DNA of 64,000 nt from Enoplosus armatus (lineage: Eukaryota; Chordata; Actinopteri; Centrarchiformes; Enoplosidae), in contig NC_092182.1 of NCBI RefSeq assembly GCF_043641665.1, forward strand, positions 23,001,241-23,065,240. The letters are read 5' to 3'. A program made the translations under genes and the position numbers. The stretch's first letter is position 1. Each line of letters starts with the position of its first letter. Positions 49,094 to 60,991 of this stretch are shown piece by piece. The notes beneath the pieces were generated by a model. The model saw only the letters and a program-made list of their open reading frames with translations. It had not been told where the DNA came from and ran no database searches.

Positions 49094-52000
49094 TTAGACG
49101 GTGGTGACCGTCAGCAGGGAGCTGGGACACAGCATGTCCTCCTGGTTGTTCAGCCTGGTCCCATGAGTCAACAGCTCCTCTACTGTCGTCCAGTCATCCA
49201 ACAGCTTCCTGTTCCTCAGACGACTCAGCTTCCTCTGACTCAGCTCCAGGACCGTGTTACACCGCCCTTCTGCAAAAGCTCCGCCTCCTCTGCTGTCCAG
49301 CATACCTCCATCTCCAACAGAGGCTCCTCCGACTCCTGTGATGGCTCCTCCCCTGCTGATGGCCTCTCGTATACTCACTCCTCTGGCCTGCAGCTGCTGC
49401 TGCCTCTGCTCGCGGGCCAACAGGAAGTGTTCCCTCCTCTCTGTTCGACTCCAGTACCGTCCCATCAGCATGTCGGTATTGGTTTCTTCATCTGTGCTCA
49501 TCCCGCTGCGTTCATCCGCCAGCTGAGACGCCCGGTCTCTCAGGAGCTGGCTCCTGGAGATCCTTGAGGTTGTGTTGGGTTTGGAGCTTAGATCAAGTTT
49601 TGGCTGCGGACCAGAACTGGGATTAGGGCTTGAACTCGCATTCATGTGTCCTTTCTTTACGTCCCATCCAGCAATACATCCAGCCCCTGTGTGGCCCTCC
49701 AAGGTACTGTAGAGACCTCTGCCTCCTCCACCAGCCTGGCACTGACGACTGGCCGGTTTCGGCCAGGTATCATTGACGTCTCCAGCCTGAGGAGGGTGCA
49801 CCAAACTCTGGAGGTGCTGCTGTTCTCTGGCTCGGCACCTTCCCAGCTCCTGCTGCCTCTCTCTGTCCATCTCCTCCTGAATCTGTGCCTCCCTCTCCAG
49901 CTCTTTCTCCTTTTGCATTTGCCTTTTTTGTTCCAGTTCCCTCTCGATCTCTATGTCCCTTTCTGTCACCATAGGCTCAGGCATCAAGCATCTTTCTTGT
50001 GAGTGCCACCAGTCGTGAGCGATCTGGCCGTTAGGGTTGCTGTCATAGCATCTCTCATGGATGTTGGCACCCCTGATATGCCCCAAATTGGTGGGGTGTT
50101 GTTGGGGTGAGAGGGCCAGGCCTGCTGGATGGGAAGCCATCACACCTGCCACTCGCTCACCTTCCTCTGGCAGGCCTGGTGGCAGGACACTACATGGCGT
50201 GACACCTCCACAGTGATGCAGGGTTGCTGCACAGTAGGAAGGGGAAGCTGGGTGGCTGGCCCGGCGGCGGTACTCCTGCGGAGGAGGGCGATGGTGCAGC
50301 GTTCGGCTTCTCCTCAGCATCCCCACTGAATTGGAGCCCTGATGGTGCTGCTGCATGGGTACTAGTGGTCTCCTGTGGCTGGAGGGGGTGCTGCAGGTGG
50401 AGAGGACCGGGGCAGTCATTCGTGAGACTGCGGTGTGGGCGGGGTTGAAGAGTGCTCCACTGCTGGAGCTGTGACGGTTCAGACAGGGCCGATCAGCTTT
50501 ATGGAACTGGACCGATGAAACCCTAAAAAATCAAACAAACAGCATTGAAACATGTTTGAAGACATAGATGTCCAGAAGTCAGGGGGAGTGGTTTCAAAAA
50601 GACAGACTTCAATCTAACTAATAACGTCATATCGATATCTAAGTTTATCTATTGAACAAAGCTATGAAATTCTTGGTAAATTAACACACATTTTTAGCTT
50701 CAACTACTGCTCAGCTTCATCAACTCCACTAAACTGGTGTTAACTGCTTCTTTTTAAAAATTTGTTTAAACTACATGAAAGGGATAGAGAGAATCTTGTT
50801 TAAAATGGTTTTAAACCATAGATAAACTGTGCCAGTCGTTTAAATCAGACTAAACTGGCTTTCAGATGGTATAAAACAAGGGGGTTAAATCAGCTTAAAC
50901 GTTTTTTTAATTAATTTAAACAGATTTAAAATTGGTTTAAACAAGGGGGTTAAACTGTGCTTAATAGCAGTGTTGACACTGCCTTGTAGAATACTTATCA
51001 TGCTGCTACTTTGGAGAAATTAATTTAAAAGTGAATCAAAAGCAGAAAACAGAAAACAATCTATACATTTTTTCAAAGGGTTACTGTGGTCTTATTTTTA
51101 GCTCCTCAATATTGTTACTAAACCACTGACTGAGCCACATTTTCTTCTGTCATTATCAACAGATATCACTGATTGTTACCATGGAAACGTGTTGGATAGC
51201 GTAGTTTTTAGACTTTGAATTTGTCTGTTTTTATTTTAGTAACTGTGTGTTTCACCACTCTGACAGAACCTTGTGAAACCAGCCCCAGATGCTGTTGCTA
51301 TATTGAATTACGGGGGCGGTTATTCTGGCAGCTGCTACCTGAAAAGTCCGCGTGGTGGGAGGTCCATGACGGACTCAGCACCCTCCTCCATCCCGAGCTG
51401 CAGCCGCTGATACTGAGGCTGCATGGTCAGGGCCTCAGGGATGGCCTCCAGCAGCTCGCGGTGGCTTTTGGGGCAGCTATCACGCCGCTCCCTCCTCTCG
51501 CAGGGTTCACCTTGATGTTGCAGCCTGGCGTTGTACAGCCGCATTCGCTTCTCCAGCAGCCTCTGGAAGTGCCTGAACTCCCCGGTGCTCACGCTGTAGA
51601 AGCCCGAGTCGCTGAGCTCTGAGGAGATGAAGGACTCAGAGGAAGGAGAGCCGCCACCTCCAAAGCCCCCACAACCCCCCGGGGCTAGGGCCCCATGTGA
51701 ATGACAGTCCTCCATGCCTCCCTCCTCGGTCTCCAGCCCTGAGAGGTCTCCCTGGTGGAGGGAGCCGTCAGTCCAGCCCAGGCCGCTGTCCAGCTCATGG
51801 TGGAGGGGCAGGAAGCCCATCGGCTTCTCCAGCATGAAGTCCTCGTCATCAGTCTGTAACAACAAGCATCCTCATTTACACAAATACACACACCAAAACA
51901 CTATAAATAACTTAGATAGCATATTTTTATATTTTATCTGTGTGTGGGACATCAGTACCTTCTGAGTAATGACTAAATATGTCTGTAGCCACTCGTTTGT

Positions 52001-53216
52001 CCTAAACATGTTAATCTAAAAAAAAAGGCCAATGTATAGTTTCATTTTTAAGAAATGGTCAGTAATTTCCCGAAACAGCTAGTCACCGTAGTTTTTAGCA
52101 AACATTACTTAAACAGGAGGAAATAGTGCATTTGTTGGGGACTATTTTCAGCGGTGGATTAATACACATTTGGTTCTCTAGTATTAAAAACATGTCACCC
52201 AGTGCAATAGTAAGGCGCATTGATGTTGTTTTTAGTTTTTGGACAATAATGAAGCTATGGCACAGAGGAGATACATCAGCCAGTACTTGTTTGTAGTATC
52301 AATTCATTGTTGGTTTGGGTCTAAACATGGGATTTGTTGACAGTAACAAATATATAGCATATCACCAGACACATTCTTTAAATGCCAATAAAGGTTTTTG
52401 TAGAAAACAGATCAGAATTCTCAAATCTCAACCCTTATTTCTTATGCACTTTGGGGGCAAATGAAGTGCAACCTCTGCACATTAAACATGGTGCACTTAA
52501 GGCTTGAATCACAAAATGAATATCAGCAGGATCACTGAAATAAATTTGTCTGTAAAGTTGTAGCTATAGTCTTCTTGACTGAGGATAATTTGGATGATAT
52601 ATTTGTTTTGATATTGATATCAATTTATATTGTTATTGATAGAAAATAGACAAACAATTGCAACACTCTCAGCTTCTCTCACTTCTACGCAGAATGTTAA
52701 GTGTTATTTTGGTATCAGGACTAAAACTCTGCTATCTTATTGGCACAGTTATTACAAAATAACTATATGCAGCCCTAGCTATAAGATACACAGCACAGTT
52801 TTGGATACCTGACTGTGGCAGCCGTTTGGTTCTTCTAAGTTTGCATTGCAACATCCCATCAGGCAGTTCTGTCCCTTTGGTCCACGACCAGTCAGTTCTG
52901 GATCCTGAGGGATTCATGATGTAAAACAAAGAAAATAAGACAAAACACAAAGCTTCTATATGTTCATGGGTGGTTCATATATTAGTAATTGCAGGAATCT
53001 GGACTAAACTGCCAATGTAAAAGCACCCATATATTGTATGTGCCTGCTTACAAGCTCGACAGGGCTGTACATGAAGATTGAGGCAAAATGTGTGTATTTA
53101 GCCATATTTTGTCAAAATAAAGTTGTATTGTTTCTGATCATCTTATAGAAGCAATTTATTTGTCAGCCATGTTTATTAAATGCAACATGTGTGATGTTGG
53201 TGTCCAGGCTGTTTGG

Positions 53217-53252
<36 letters not shown>

Positions 53253-55778
53253 CTTAGTGTCACCTGGTGGCAGATGTCCACAGTGTCCCGTGGGGAGCTG
53301 GACAGGTAACTGTACCGTCCTCCCTCACAGTGATCTTGTGGCAGAGACAGATGGCTGTAATAATGTCTGAGACAGACAACAAGAACACAGAATTCAGACA
53401 TTTTCAAGACTAAATCATTTTTTATTAAGCAGAACTAAAGGCCCTAATATACAGACATGGGTCTGTTTATATTACACTGGATTTCAGAAGAGACTAACAT
53501 ATTTTCACATGTGCACTCGGGGCGTACTCTCAATTTTGAGCTGCTGGGTTTTTTGCGGACCCTTGCAGATATGGGCAACTGACAGAATTAATGTCACGCA
53601 GACCCTCTGCACTATGTGGACATGAAATTTGAGTTTAAGTGTGAAGATACTTTGTATTATGTCATTCGTTAGTTTGAGTTTCCTCATTACTAAATACTGA
53701 GTTTAGTTTTAAATCTCAGAACCTGTTTTACTGTTGAGTGAAAGCACACAGCTTGAGACCATGTAAACCACATATAGATACATCATGAATTGGTCTGTGT
53801 ATCATCCATTCAGTTACTTTATTTAATGTGGAAAAAAGAAAACAAAAAAAAAACAAATTTCAATTTCAAATTTTTTGAAACTACTTACTGCGAAGGTGAG
53901 GAAACGCAGAAATAACCACAGACCTAAATGGCATCTTGTTCTTTCTGTTTTGACCTTTCAACCAAACTAAACCTGAATTATTTTCTTCCCTGAAGGTGTA
54001 GTTCATCCAGAACTTTCTCTAGAGTGGCTAAATGTGGAAACACCTCACATAAAGGTGTTGATGGAAATATGTCTGTACAGATGTGGTTCAGCACAGAAGC
54101 AGCATTAGAAATCCAAAGTTATGTCTCGTCCAAATCTCTTCTCTTGTTTAGTGTTTAAATCATTATGTCCATCATTCTTGTTGATAATGATAACTTTATG
54201 CTCACTAATGTCATTGCTGAGTCCTAAGGCTTTGTTTTCGGCTTTCCACAGAAATCAGTCTATTATTAGACTCAACAGATGTGTACCTGTCCTGGTAGGA
54301 GGGACTGGAGGCATTACGTCCTGCCCCCATCCGTGGTAGGGGCAGGTTGAGGTGCTGCAGGTTGAGAGGGAGGGGCTCCCAGGTTCCCCTGTCTGCCTCG
54401 GTGCCACACCCCCTCTGACCCTTGATCTGCATGGTGATTGGACGCTGACTGGCCGCTAGGATCCTCAGAGCATCCCGCTGGCTCAGGTGTGCTAGACTCC
54501 GCCCACTCACCTGAGACAAGCAGGCAGAGGTAGAGAAAGGGCGTGACGTTAGCAAACACGTGATAGAGCAAGATGATCATCCTGTTGCAGTCATGCCGTG
54601 TCCACCTGATGAATGTAAGTGCAGTATTCACTCTCCTTTTAGCTCTGGTCTGGTCTCCTCCTACTCCTGAGAAATATCTGTCTCTTTAGCACTTAGATAT
54701 GCCACTGTCTCCACCAGATAGACGTTAACCTAAATGCTCCGTCTACCGTTTGGTGCTGGAGACTGAACAAAACAGTAAATGTGTCATAAAACCAAAACTT
54801 GGAGCTAAAAGACGCTTGAAAGCTCCTCTGAGTTGCAGAGTTGTTGAGGATTCTTTGTGGATTCACAACTACCAGAGACACTTTACCATTTCAGTCAGCG
54901 TAGCTTCACTATCTGTAATCTGTTCAGTCTATGGATTAATTTGATGTTAGTCAATAAAACAATTGACAAAATATTCAACAATTATTTTTCTGTCAAACAG
55001 TGCTGAATGTATATCCTTTAGCATCATTAGCATTTGTGATCGCTAAGGTTGGTCAGTATAGGAAATCTACAGTCGTCCATTGGCCATTGTTGGCAATTCT
55101 ATAAATCAATGTGCAGGTGTGATAAATGGCAATATTGAAATGATATATGATTTAATTCACTAAATCCAGGATGACCTCCAGAGACGCTGTGTAATACCAG
55201 CACTCCACCTTTTTTACACATGTAGATCAGTTTACTGGTCACGGTTAGCAGAACGACTGGTCCCCCTCGGCCTGTAAAGGTATAATGTCTTCTGAGGTGG
55301 GGAGGGTCTACTGACAATATGCTATCCAGATGCTTTTTAGGTAAATGTAGGATCCAGTGTTTTAGAAGTTTGACCCATACTAAGGACTAAAAGTCAACAT
55401 ATCTCAGCCTCTGCTGCACTTGCCTATTTTAAGTCCGACAACTTTATGGAAGAGATGGAATGCTTTAATCGAGCCTAATCCTGCATCGTGGGAAAACAGC
55501 GTCAACGATACCACAATCAAATTGTAGTCTGCGCGCTGCCATTTTAACGGCACTTCATCTAGTCTTTTTTTTTACAGTGTGAACACACTACAGACTGAAA
55601 ACTCGGAATTATTCAACATTATGCAACTGGGTCACAAGACACAGCTCTGCCTGCAGACAGATGGTGGGTTTATTCCAGTTTGACACACAAACAGTCAAAT
55701 ATGACGAATGTGGACAAAGTGTCCATGTTTGCTCTAAAGGGTTAATACCTACATGAACCTACTTCACACACACACACA

Positions 55779-55842
<64 letters not shown>

Positions 55843-56404
55843 CAGCTCAGCAGCCATCAAATTAGACGCATGAACAGTATTGTTAACTCCAGCACATCAC
55901 AACCATGAGTCACCCTCTGCTACATTCAACCAGACACACACACACACGCATAAACACACACACACACACACACAGCATGAACTGAGAAGCACAAAATGGC
56001 ACCTGTGTGTGGAGACAGAGCACGGCAGCAGAACGACTGTGAGCCTTCAGCAGACGGAGATGACAAATGTGAACCACATTCTTGCACACAACATAAAAAT
56101 TCTACATATTAAAATAAATAATAATTAAAACAATTACACATAAACTGTTGTTTATGAGATTTAAACACATAAATTAGGTTTATTATCCACACACACAAAT
56201 CGAGTCCTGCAGAAATCCTGAAATGATGCCATTTTGCATCTGCACCTACACACACGCACACAAACCCGCCTTACAGAGCTCAGTATCATCTTCTTCCAAT
56301 GAGACATCATAAAACACACACAACATAATTTTTAACATTAAGGCAGGTCTTTGGACGCTCACCGTTTGGTCACCCATCCACGGACCAGAGAGCCAGCAGC
56401 CCAT
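49094..56404 (-). CDS. PDZD4/PDZRN3-family protein lacking the second PDZ domain (802 aa)
   Basis: Six exons with GT-AG borders and closing frames: 56404-56363, 54510-54287, 53366-53264, 52904-52809, 51853-51339, 50522-49094. The start MGCWLSGPWMG resembles the MGCN start of PDZD4 and short PDZRN isoforms. VSGRSLAHLSQRDALRI (from residue 15) matches the end of the family's first, partial PDZ. HHELDSGLGWTDGS (exon 5) and RSGMSTDEETNTDMLMGRYW (about 665-684) match family signatures. Residues about 511-565 form a Glu/Arg-rich coiled coil. The C-terminus TVTTV is a class I PDZ-binding motif, as in PDZD4 and PDZRN3. No exon for the second PDZ (GLGF-like loop) was found in any intron. The scaffold role at synapses or the cytoskeleton is inferred from the family. 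Length is close to PDZD4 (about 770 aa). Assignment to PDZD4 rather than PDZRN4 is tentative. Confidence 0.82.
50757..50960. repeat. Intronic cluster of TTTAAAC-like motifs
   Basis: Within the last intron of the PDZ-family gene, TTTAAAC, TTTAAAT, GGTTTAAAC and ACAAGGGGGTTAAA recur in imperfect, partly inverted copies. AACAAGGGGGTTAAA appears twice, at about 50877 and 50940. Significance unknown. Confidence 0.4.
51854..52808. other. Intron 4 of the PDZ-family gene
   Basis: AT-rich. Checked on the minus strand for a missing PDZ exon and none was seen. Confidence 0.6.
53224..53250. repeat. (TG)n microsatellite
   Basis: TG repeats in the intron 14 bp after the donor of exon 3 (minus strand) of the PDZ-family gene. 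Confidence 0.9.
54511..56362. other. Intron 1 of the PDZ-family gene
   Basis: It contains compound microsatellites at 55764-55840, (CA)n(CT)n(CA)n, and at about 55934-55974, (CA)n. No further coding exon was recognised. An alternative first exon cannot be ruled out. Confidence 0.55.
55764..55840. repeat. Compound (CA)n(CT)n(CA)n microsatellite
   Basis: Three abutting dinucleotide tracts, about 77 bp in all. Confidence 0.95.
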
Positions 56405-56833
56405 CGTCACGGCAACAGAGGACGGCTGCCTTGGTTCCTATGAAAATCAAGGATGTTGTTGCTGCTGTCTCCTCCAGCAGATCGTCGCTTCCTCTTCCTC
56501 CTCCTCCTCCTCCTCCTCACTCTCTCCGTCTATCTCCTCTCTGTGCCTTTCACTATCACTCTCTCCTCAGCATCTGTACTCTCCTCACTGTCCTCCTCCC
56601 TTCGTCTTCTCTTCTGTATATCCCTTTTTCTTTCCTTTTTCATCTATTTCTTCAGCATCTCTATCCTCACCCCTCCCCCTCATCCACAGTTCCAGATTTT
56701 AGCATCCTGCACACACACGCGCACACACTCATGCATGCATGCAGTGCTGCAAACATAGAAATATGCGCAGGCTGACACAGTGCGTTCAGAGATGGAGAGG
56801 GAAACACACACAGTCATACAGTGAAGATGGTGT

Positions 56834-56872
56834 CTGATTGGTGGCCTTTTAAGGGCATCAGCCAATCAGACG
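56834..56872 (-). promoter_or_regulatory. Candidate promoter of the PDZ-family gene
   Basis: CTGATTGGTGGCC, TTTTAAGGGC and ATCAGCCAATCAG form a near-palindrome with CCAAT motifs in opposite orientation around a TTTTAAG core. It lies about 430 bp upstream of the minus-strand ATG. A (CT/TCC)-rich stretch at 56470-56650 fills the 5' leader. Promoter activity is inferred. Confidence 0.4.
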
Positions 56873-57129
56873 CCGCAGTCTCCCTCTGGATGTCTTCCTC
56901 TCTGACTGAAACTCCTCATGAAGCCTCAACATGTGCAGGAGGAAGCCTGTACTGCAGCGATACACACAGTAACAGAGGAAACACACCATCCAACCATCCA
57001 TCTTCTAGCTGTTAATCCAGGATCCTCCAGCAGATGCTGCTCAAGGCATGCTGGGAGATGTAGTCCCTTCAGTATGTCTACTAGAGGTCTTCTGTGTCAG
57101 ATTTCAGAACTCAGTGTACAAAATGCATT

Positions 57130-57455
57130 TTAAAAAAGACCTGGTCTGGAAGGGACCCAAGTATGGTTAGACCTGGCCTCAACACACCCGAGGAGCCCTG
57201 ATCCAATATTAGGGTGCTCTCACACTGGCAGTTTAGTCCAGATTCACCCCAGGTGTGAAACTGTACGCAATCAATTTGTTGACTTACTTTTGTTTGTGCT
57301 GAAAAAGATTTGAAACTTTGGGGCATTGAAGCTCAGCGAGCACAGTGATTTTAAAGTTTCAGTCCTGTGAGTGTACAATAAAAGGCCAATAAAATTATGT
57401 TCATTTGAATCGTAATCGTATTGTTCTGCAGTGAATACACAAGTTATATTATGCA

Positions 57456-57486
<31 letters not shown>

Positions 57487-60015
57487 TAGAATAATTCATA
57501 AATGTGTTTTCCAAATGGTCTACATAGCAACTAGTTTTCGTAGACATGAAACACTAGTGTACCATTATTTACTGTACTATAACACTATGACTGACTAGCT
57601 CTGCAATACAAGAACAATTCTGTTTCCTTTATTTTCATGTCTTCATCTTTTCAAAGGAATCAGACGGAAAAATTAAAAAATCAGAGAGAGTTTTCAATAT
57701 ATGCTAGCTAGCTACAGCTGATAAAATCTGCATGTGACAGGTGTCATTTTAGCCAACAAACTCCAAGTTCAGTGGCTAGAAGTGAGAAGCTGCTTTTTCT
57801 ACTGCTGTCTGAATCAAGGGCCTATTGTTTCAGATCTGATGGCAATTTAACATGTTGGTCTCATGTCCGAACAAAAGTAAAAGCACCCGAGTTGCTTTTA
57901 CGTAAAGGTCACAACGGCAGTCTTACTGGGTCGGACCTGTAACATGAATTGAATGCCATCACAAGGTAAAACACGAAATATGCGTCTTGTTCTGTCTTCT
58001 AGGATCATTTTAATAAATGTTATCTCAGTCTTCATCTCTAATGCAAAAAGTAAATAAAATCGTTTTAATAAACCACAAAACACAATGAAAGAGCCAATTT
58101 TAAGTTGAGGAGATTCTTAACACATCGGTCTGTCCTCTTGCATGTACCCTCGTAATACCACAGTAATAATCAGCAGCACTGAGAGAACAGAAAATACTCT
58201 TCTTCCTCCTTATCATGACATTTTAACTGTCCGCTGCTCTCGCTTTCTACGGGCGTAGCAACAGTAACGAAGAGGGGAGGGGCTTAGCGAATGGTCTCTG
58301 GAGTTAAACTTGCCGAGTTTGAACTCAGTGACTCCCACGTGAGAAAGCTTTATATCTGTCTAGGAATATCACATCACAAGGGATATCCTCCTCATCTTAA
58401 TGTGAAGGCAGCTCATACTCTGTTTGGACAGCAGTCTGGCTCCCACTACAGGCCGCTGTCTAATCAGCCATGAGAGGACACTGCAGGAGAGGACAAGTCA
58501 GAGATGTCTCAAATCCACAAAGGACAGAATCAGAAACAGTCATATGAGAGTTACAGCCGCTCCTCTGCTCTGCAGTAACACTCACACACACATGTATGTA
58601 GGCTTCATTTCATCTGATTCACTCAGTGACCCTGCTTTGACTGTTTGGTTGTTATGGCAACCAACTTGCCTGCCAAATATGTGTATGTGTGTGTGTCGCT
58701 TTGTTCATTCACTGAATTATCTTTTTAAGACGTGAAGAGCTGAATCTGTGCAGGAGACCTGCCACGGTGCAGAATATTGGTGATACCGGTGATACTATGG
58801 TGGTGCAGATGTGATGATCGTGTGTGTGTGTGTGTGTGTGTGTGTTGCTGATGAGGATGATGAGTGGTGCATCTGGAAGCCTGTCGCTGAGCTCTGCCAT
58901 TTCTATACTGAAGTACGGAGGCGGAAAGAGAGAGAGAGTGAGCATGTGTCAGAGTTACACACACACATGAACACACACTGTATAGCCTCAGCTGCGACAC
59001 ACAGACCTGTCTGTGTCTAAAAATGGAAAGCACACTTGCTGTTGCTGAGAAGCCACAAGAAGCTTCTATATGAGGAGAGTGTACATACAGGGATTCATAT
59101 TAACATCCACCAGCGTTTGAATTAAGATGTGGATAAAAACTGTGGTCGCTAATGTCAGATCACCAACATGGCAGGTGTTACAAAGGTGCAATTCATTAAA
59201 TTTTTTTGTAATTTGCACCACACTCAGAGACATGTTCTCTCACATTGACAGCTTCAGTTTGACTTCCTCTCCAAGATCTCTCTAAACAGTGTTGCTGACT
59301 GTTCACCTGCCAAAGTCCAGATGAGACAAGAGAGGGGCTGATAAAACTCATCATCCTCACCGTATGTTATGACTTTTAGCTCAGAGCAATTAAAGAGTAA
59401 GTAGACCCTCAAATTGTTTGAAGACCCTCCCTCCCAGCATAATAAAAAAAAAGGCAACAGAGGACTCGGGGTGGGTTGGGCAAATGATTATATGAGGGGT
59501 GGCTATGTATGAGACCATGTTGCTATGGCATAGAAAAAGCTGTTATACAGATTAAACAAATTAGATATAATGTGTTCTTTGATGAGCTTTAGAGGTTGCA
59601 AGTTATCATGGGGCTTGGAATGAGGTTGATATAAGAGTTTTGTCATCGGTGTGGGGTTGCCAGGCAACCAGTACCCTAAAAAGGTACTGCACCTGGTCAA
59701 GAAATGGTCCTTAACCCCCTGTAAAACTACAACATGTCATTTTTACACATTCTTAATTTTTTTGTATGGTATTAACAAACATGTTAATTAGTGGGCTTTA
59801 GAGATGCTGCCAGGTGGATTTTGTTAGCTGCCCTAGCTCTGTCCAAAGGTCTGTCCCTCTGTTTCCAGTATTTGTGCTACGCTAAGCTAATGATCTGCTG
59901 GTTGTAGCCTATTATTTATCGTTCAGACTATCTTCTCATCTAAATCTCGGCAAAAGCATTTTCCAAAACGTCGAACTACTCCTTTAGAGACTCGAGCCTT
60001 TTTTTTCCCACTTGC
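57130..60015. other. Intergenic DNA between the PDZ-family gene and atrip
   Basis: No supported gene. It contains (TA)n at 57456-57483, (GT)n at about 58820-58845 and a MITE end at about 59808-59993. Confidence 0.55.
59808..59993. mobile_element. Terminal fragment of the same MITE-like family
   Basis: TTTCCAGTATTTGTGCTACG, CTAAGCTAATG and the end AAAACGTCGAACTACTCC (inverse of GGAGTAGTTCGACGTTTT) match the right arms of the two other elements. Only one arm is present. Confidence 0.5.
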
Positions 60016-60081
60016 GTGTTTAGCACAGTTTGTCTCAAACAGGGACCTGTACAGCAACCAGTCCAGCGCATGGGCGCCTAT

Positions 60082-60160
60082 GATTGGTCAGACTGTCAGA
60101 GCAGCACTCTGATTGGTCAGACTGTCAGAGCAGCACTCCGATTGGTCAGATTGTCAGTGG
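60082..60160 (+). promoter_or_regulatory. 29-bp tandem repeat with three CCAAT boxes, atrip promoter
   Basis: GATTGGTCAGACTGTCAGAG recurs at 60082, 60111 and 60140, an exact 29-bp period; the third copy is partial and diverges after GTCAG. Each repeat carries ATTGG, the reverse of CCAAT. It lies about 300-370 bp upstream of the likely first-exon donor of atrip. This arrangement is typical of TATA-less, CCAAT/NF-Y-type promoters of replication genes; function is inferred. Confidence 0.6.
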
Positions 60161-60399
60161 CACCGGAGCGGGCTAAACAACACACTTTCATCCTGACAAC
60201 TTCGTGTTGTTTAGCTAGCTGCTGGCTAGCCGTTTAACCAATTTCACCGTTTAAATTAGTGCTTACGCCATTATCAAACAACTCTAACGTCTTTTTCATG
60301 AAGTGTTCAATGGCATTTAAATACTGTTGCAACGGAGTGAGCTGTGTTAGCGTAGCAGGGCAGCCTGCCATTGGAATCACAGCTAGTTATCTAGCATTA

Positions 60400-60455
60400 T
60401 CTTTTTAGCTAGCTAACAGCTAAAAGGAGCGACAGCTGCACCACAGGGAGACAAG
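60400..60455 (+). other. atrip: Likely 5' UTR exon of atrip (5' end undefined)
   Basis: CACCACAGGGAGACAAG is followed by the donor GTAACA at 60456. The first coding exon begins right after an acceptor at 60990, which requires an upstream non-coding exon; this is the best candidate. The transcription start is not determined. Confidence 0.4.
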
Positions 60456-60991
60456 GTAACACCGGAAACTCAGAGGATCCAGACACCCTAGTTAACTAAT
60501 AACTGGCTTGTTTAGAGTTTTTAACAACTCGCAGTCACTTTGGCTTGAACAGAGCTGGTACCCCTTTTAACTAAACCACAAATCACATATGTTTTCATTC
60601 CTGCTGAGCATCTACTGAACTCATCATCACTGTTAAGATTGCGTACTCACTTCCAGGTAGTAGCCACTGGATTCAGTCAATTTCTATGAAACTCTCACCT
60701 GTAAGTCATTCCTAATTGACTTAAGAGACCTCTGCAGCTCTCTGAATAATGTGGGAGGGCAGGTCTTAACATTTTTGAACATTTATCCATGACGCCTATT
60801 CTTAATCCAAAGAATAGCAGCAAAATTGTATTGTTCTTACAGTGTTGACACGAGACCACTCGTGTGGCTTTATGGATACTGGCCCGAGCTTAATAAATAC
60901 AGGCTCTGATGCTACACCAACAACATTGTAGACCAACATTTGTTTGCAGCTGTTTAACCTGCCTGTCTCTTTCCTTTTCCTCCCCCACAGC

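Noticed and set aside
49079..49567. 162-aa plus-strand ORF
   Set aside because: Antisense to the terminal exon of the PDZ-family gene, whose C-terminus is recognisable on the other strand.
52810..53263. Possible hidden exon for a second PDZ domain
   Set aside because: Introns on both sides of exon 4 were read on the minus strand. No open stretch with PDZ-like wording and splice sites was found.
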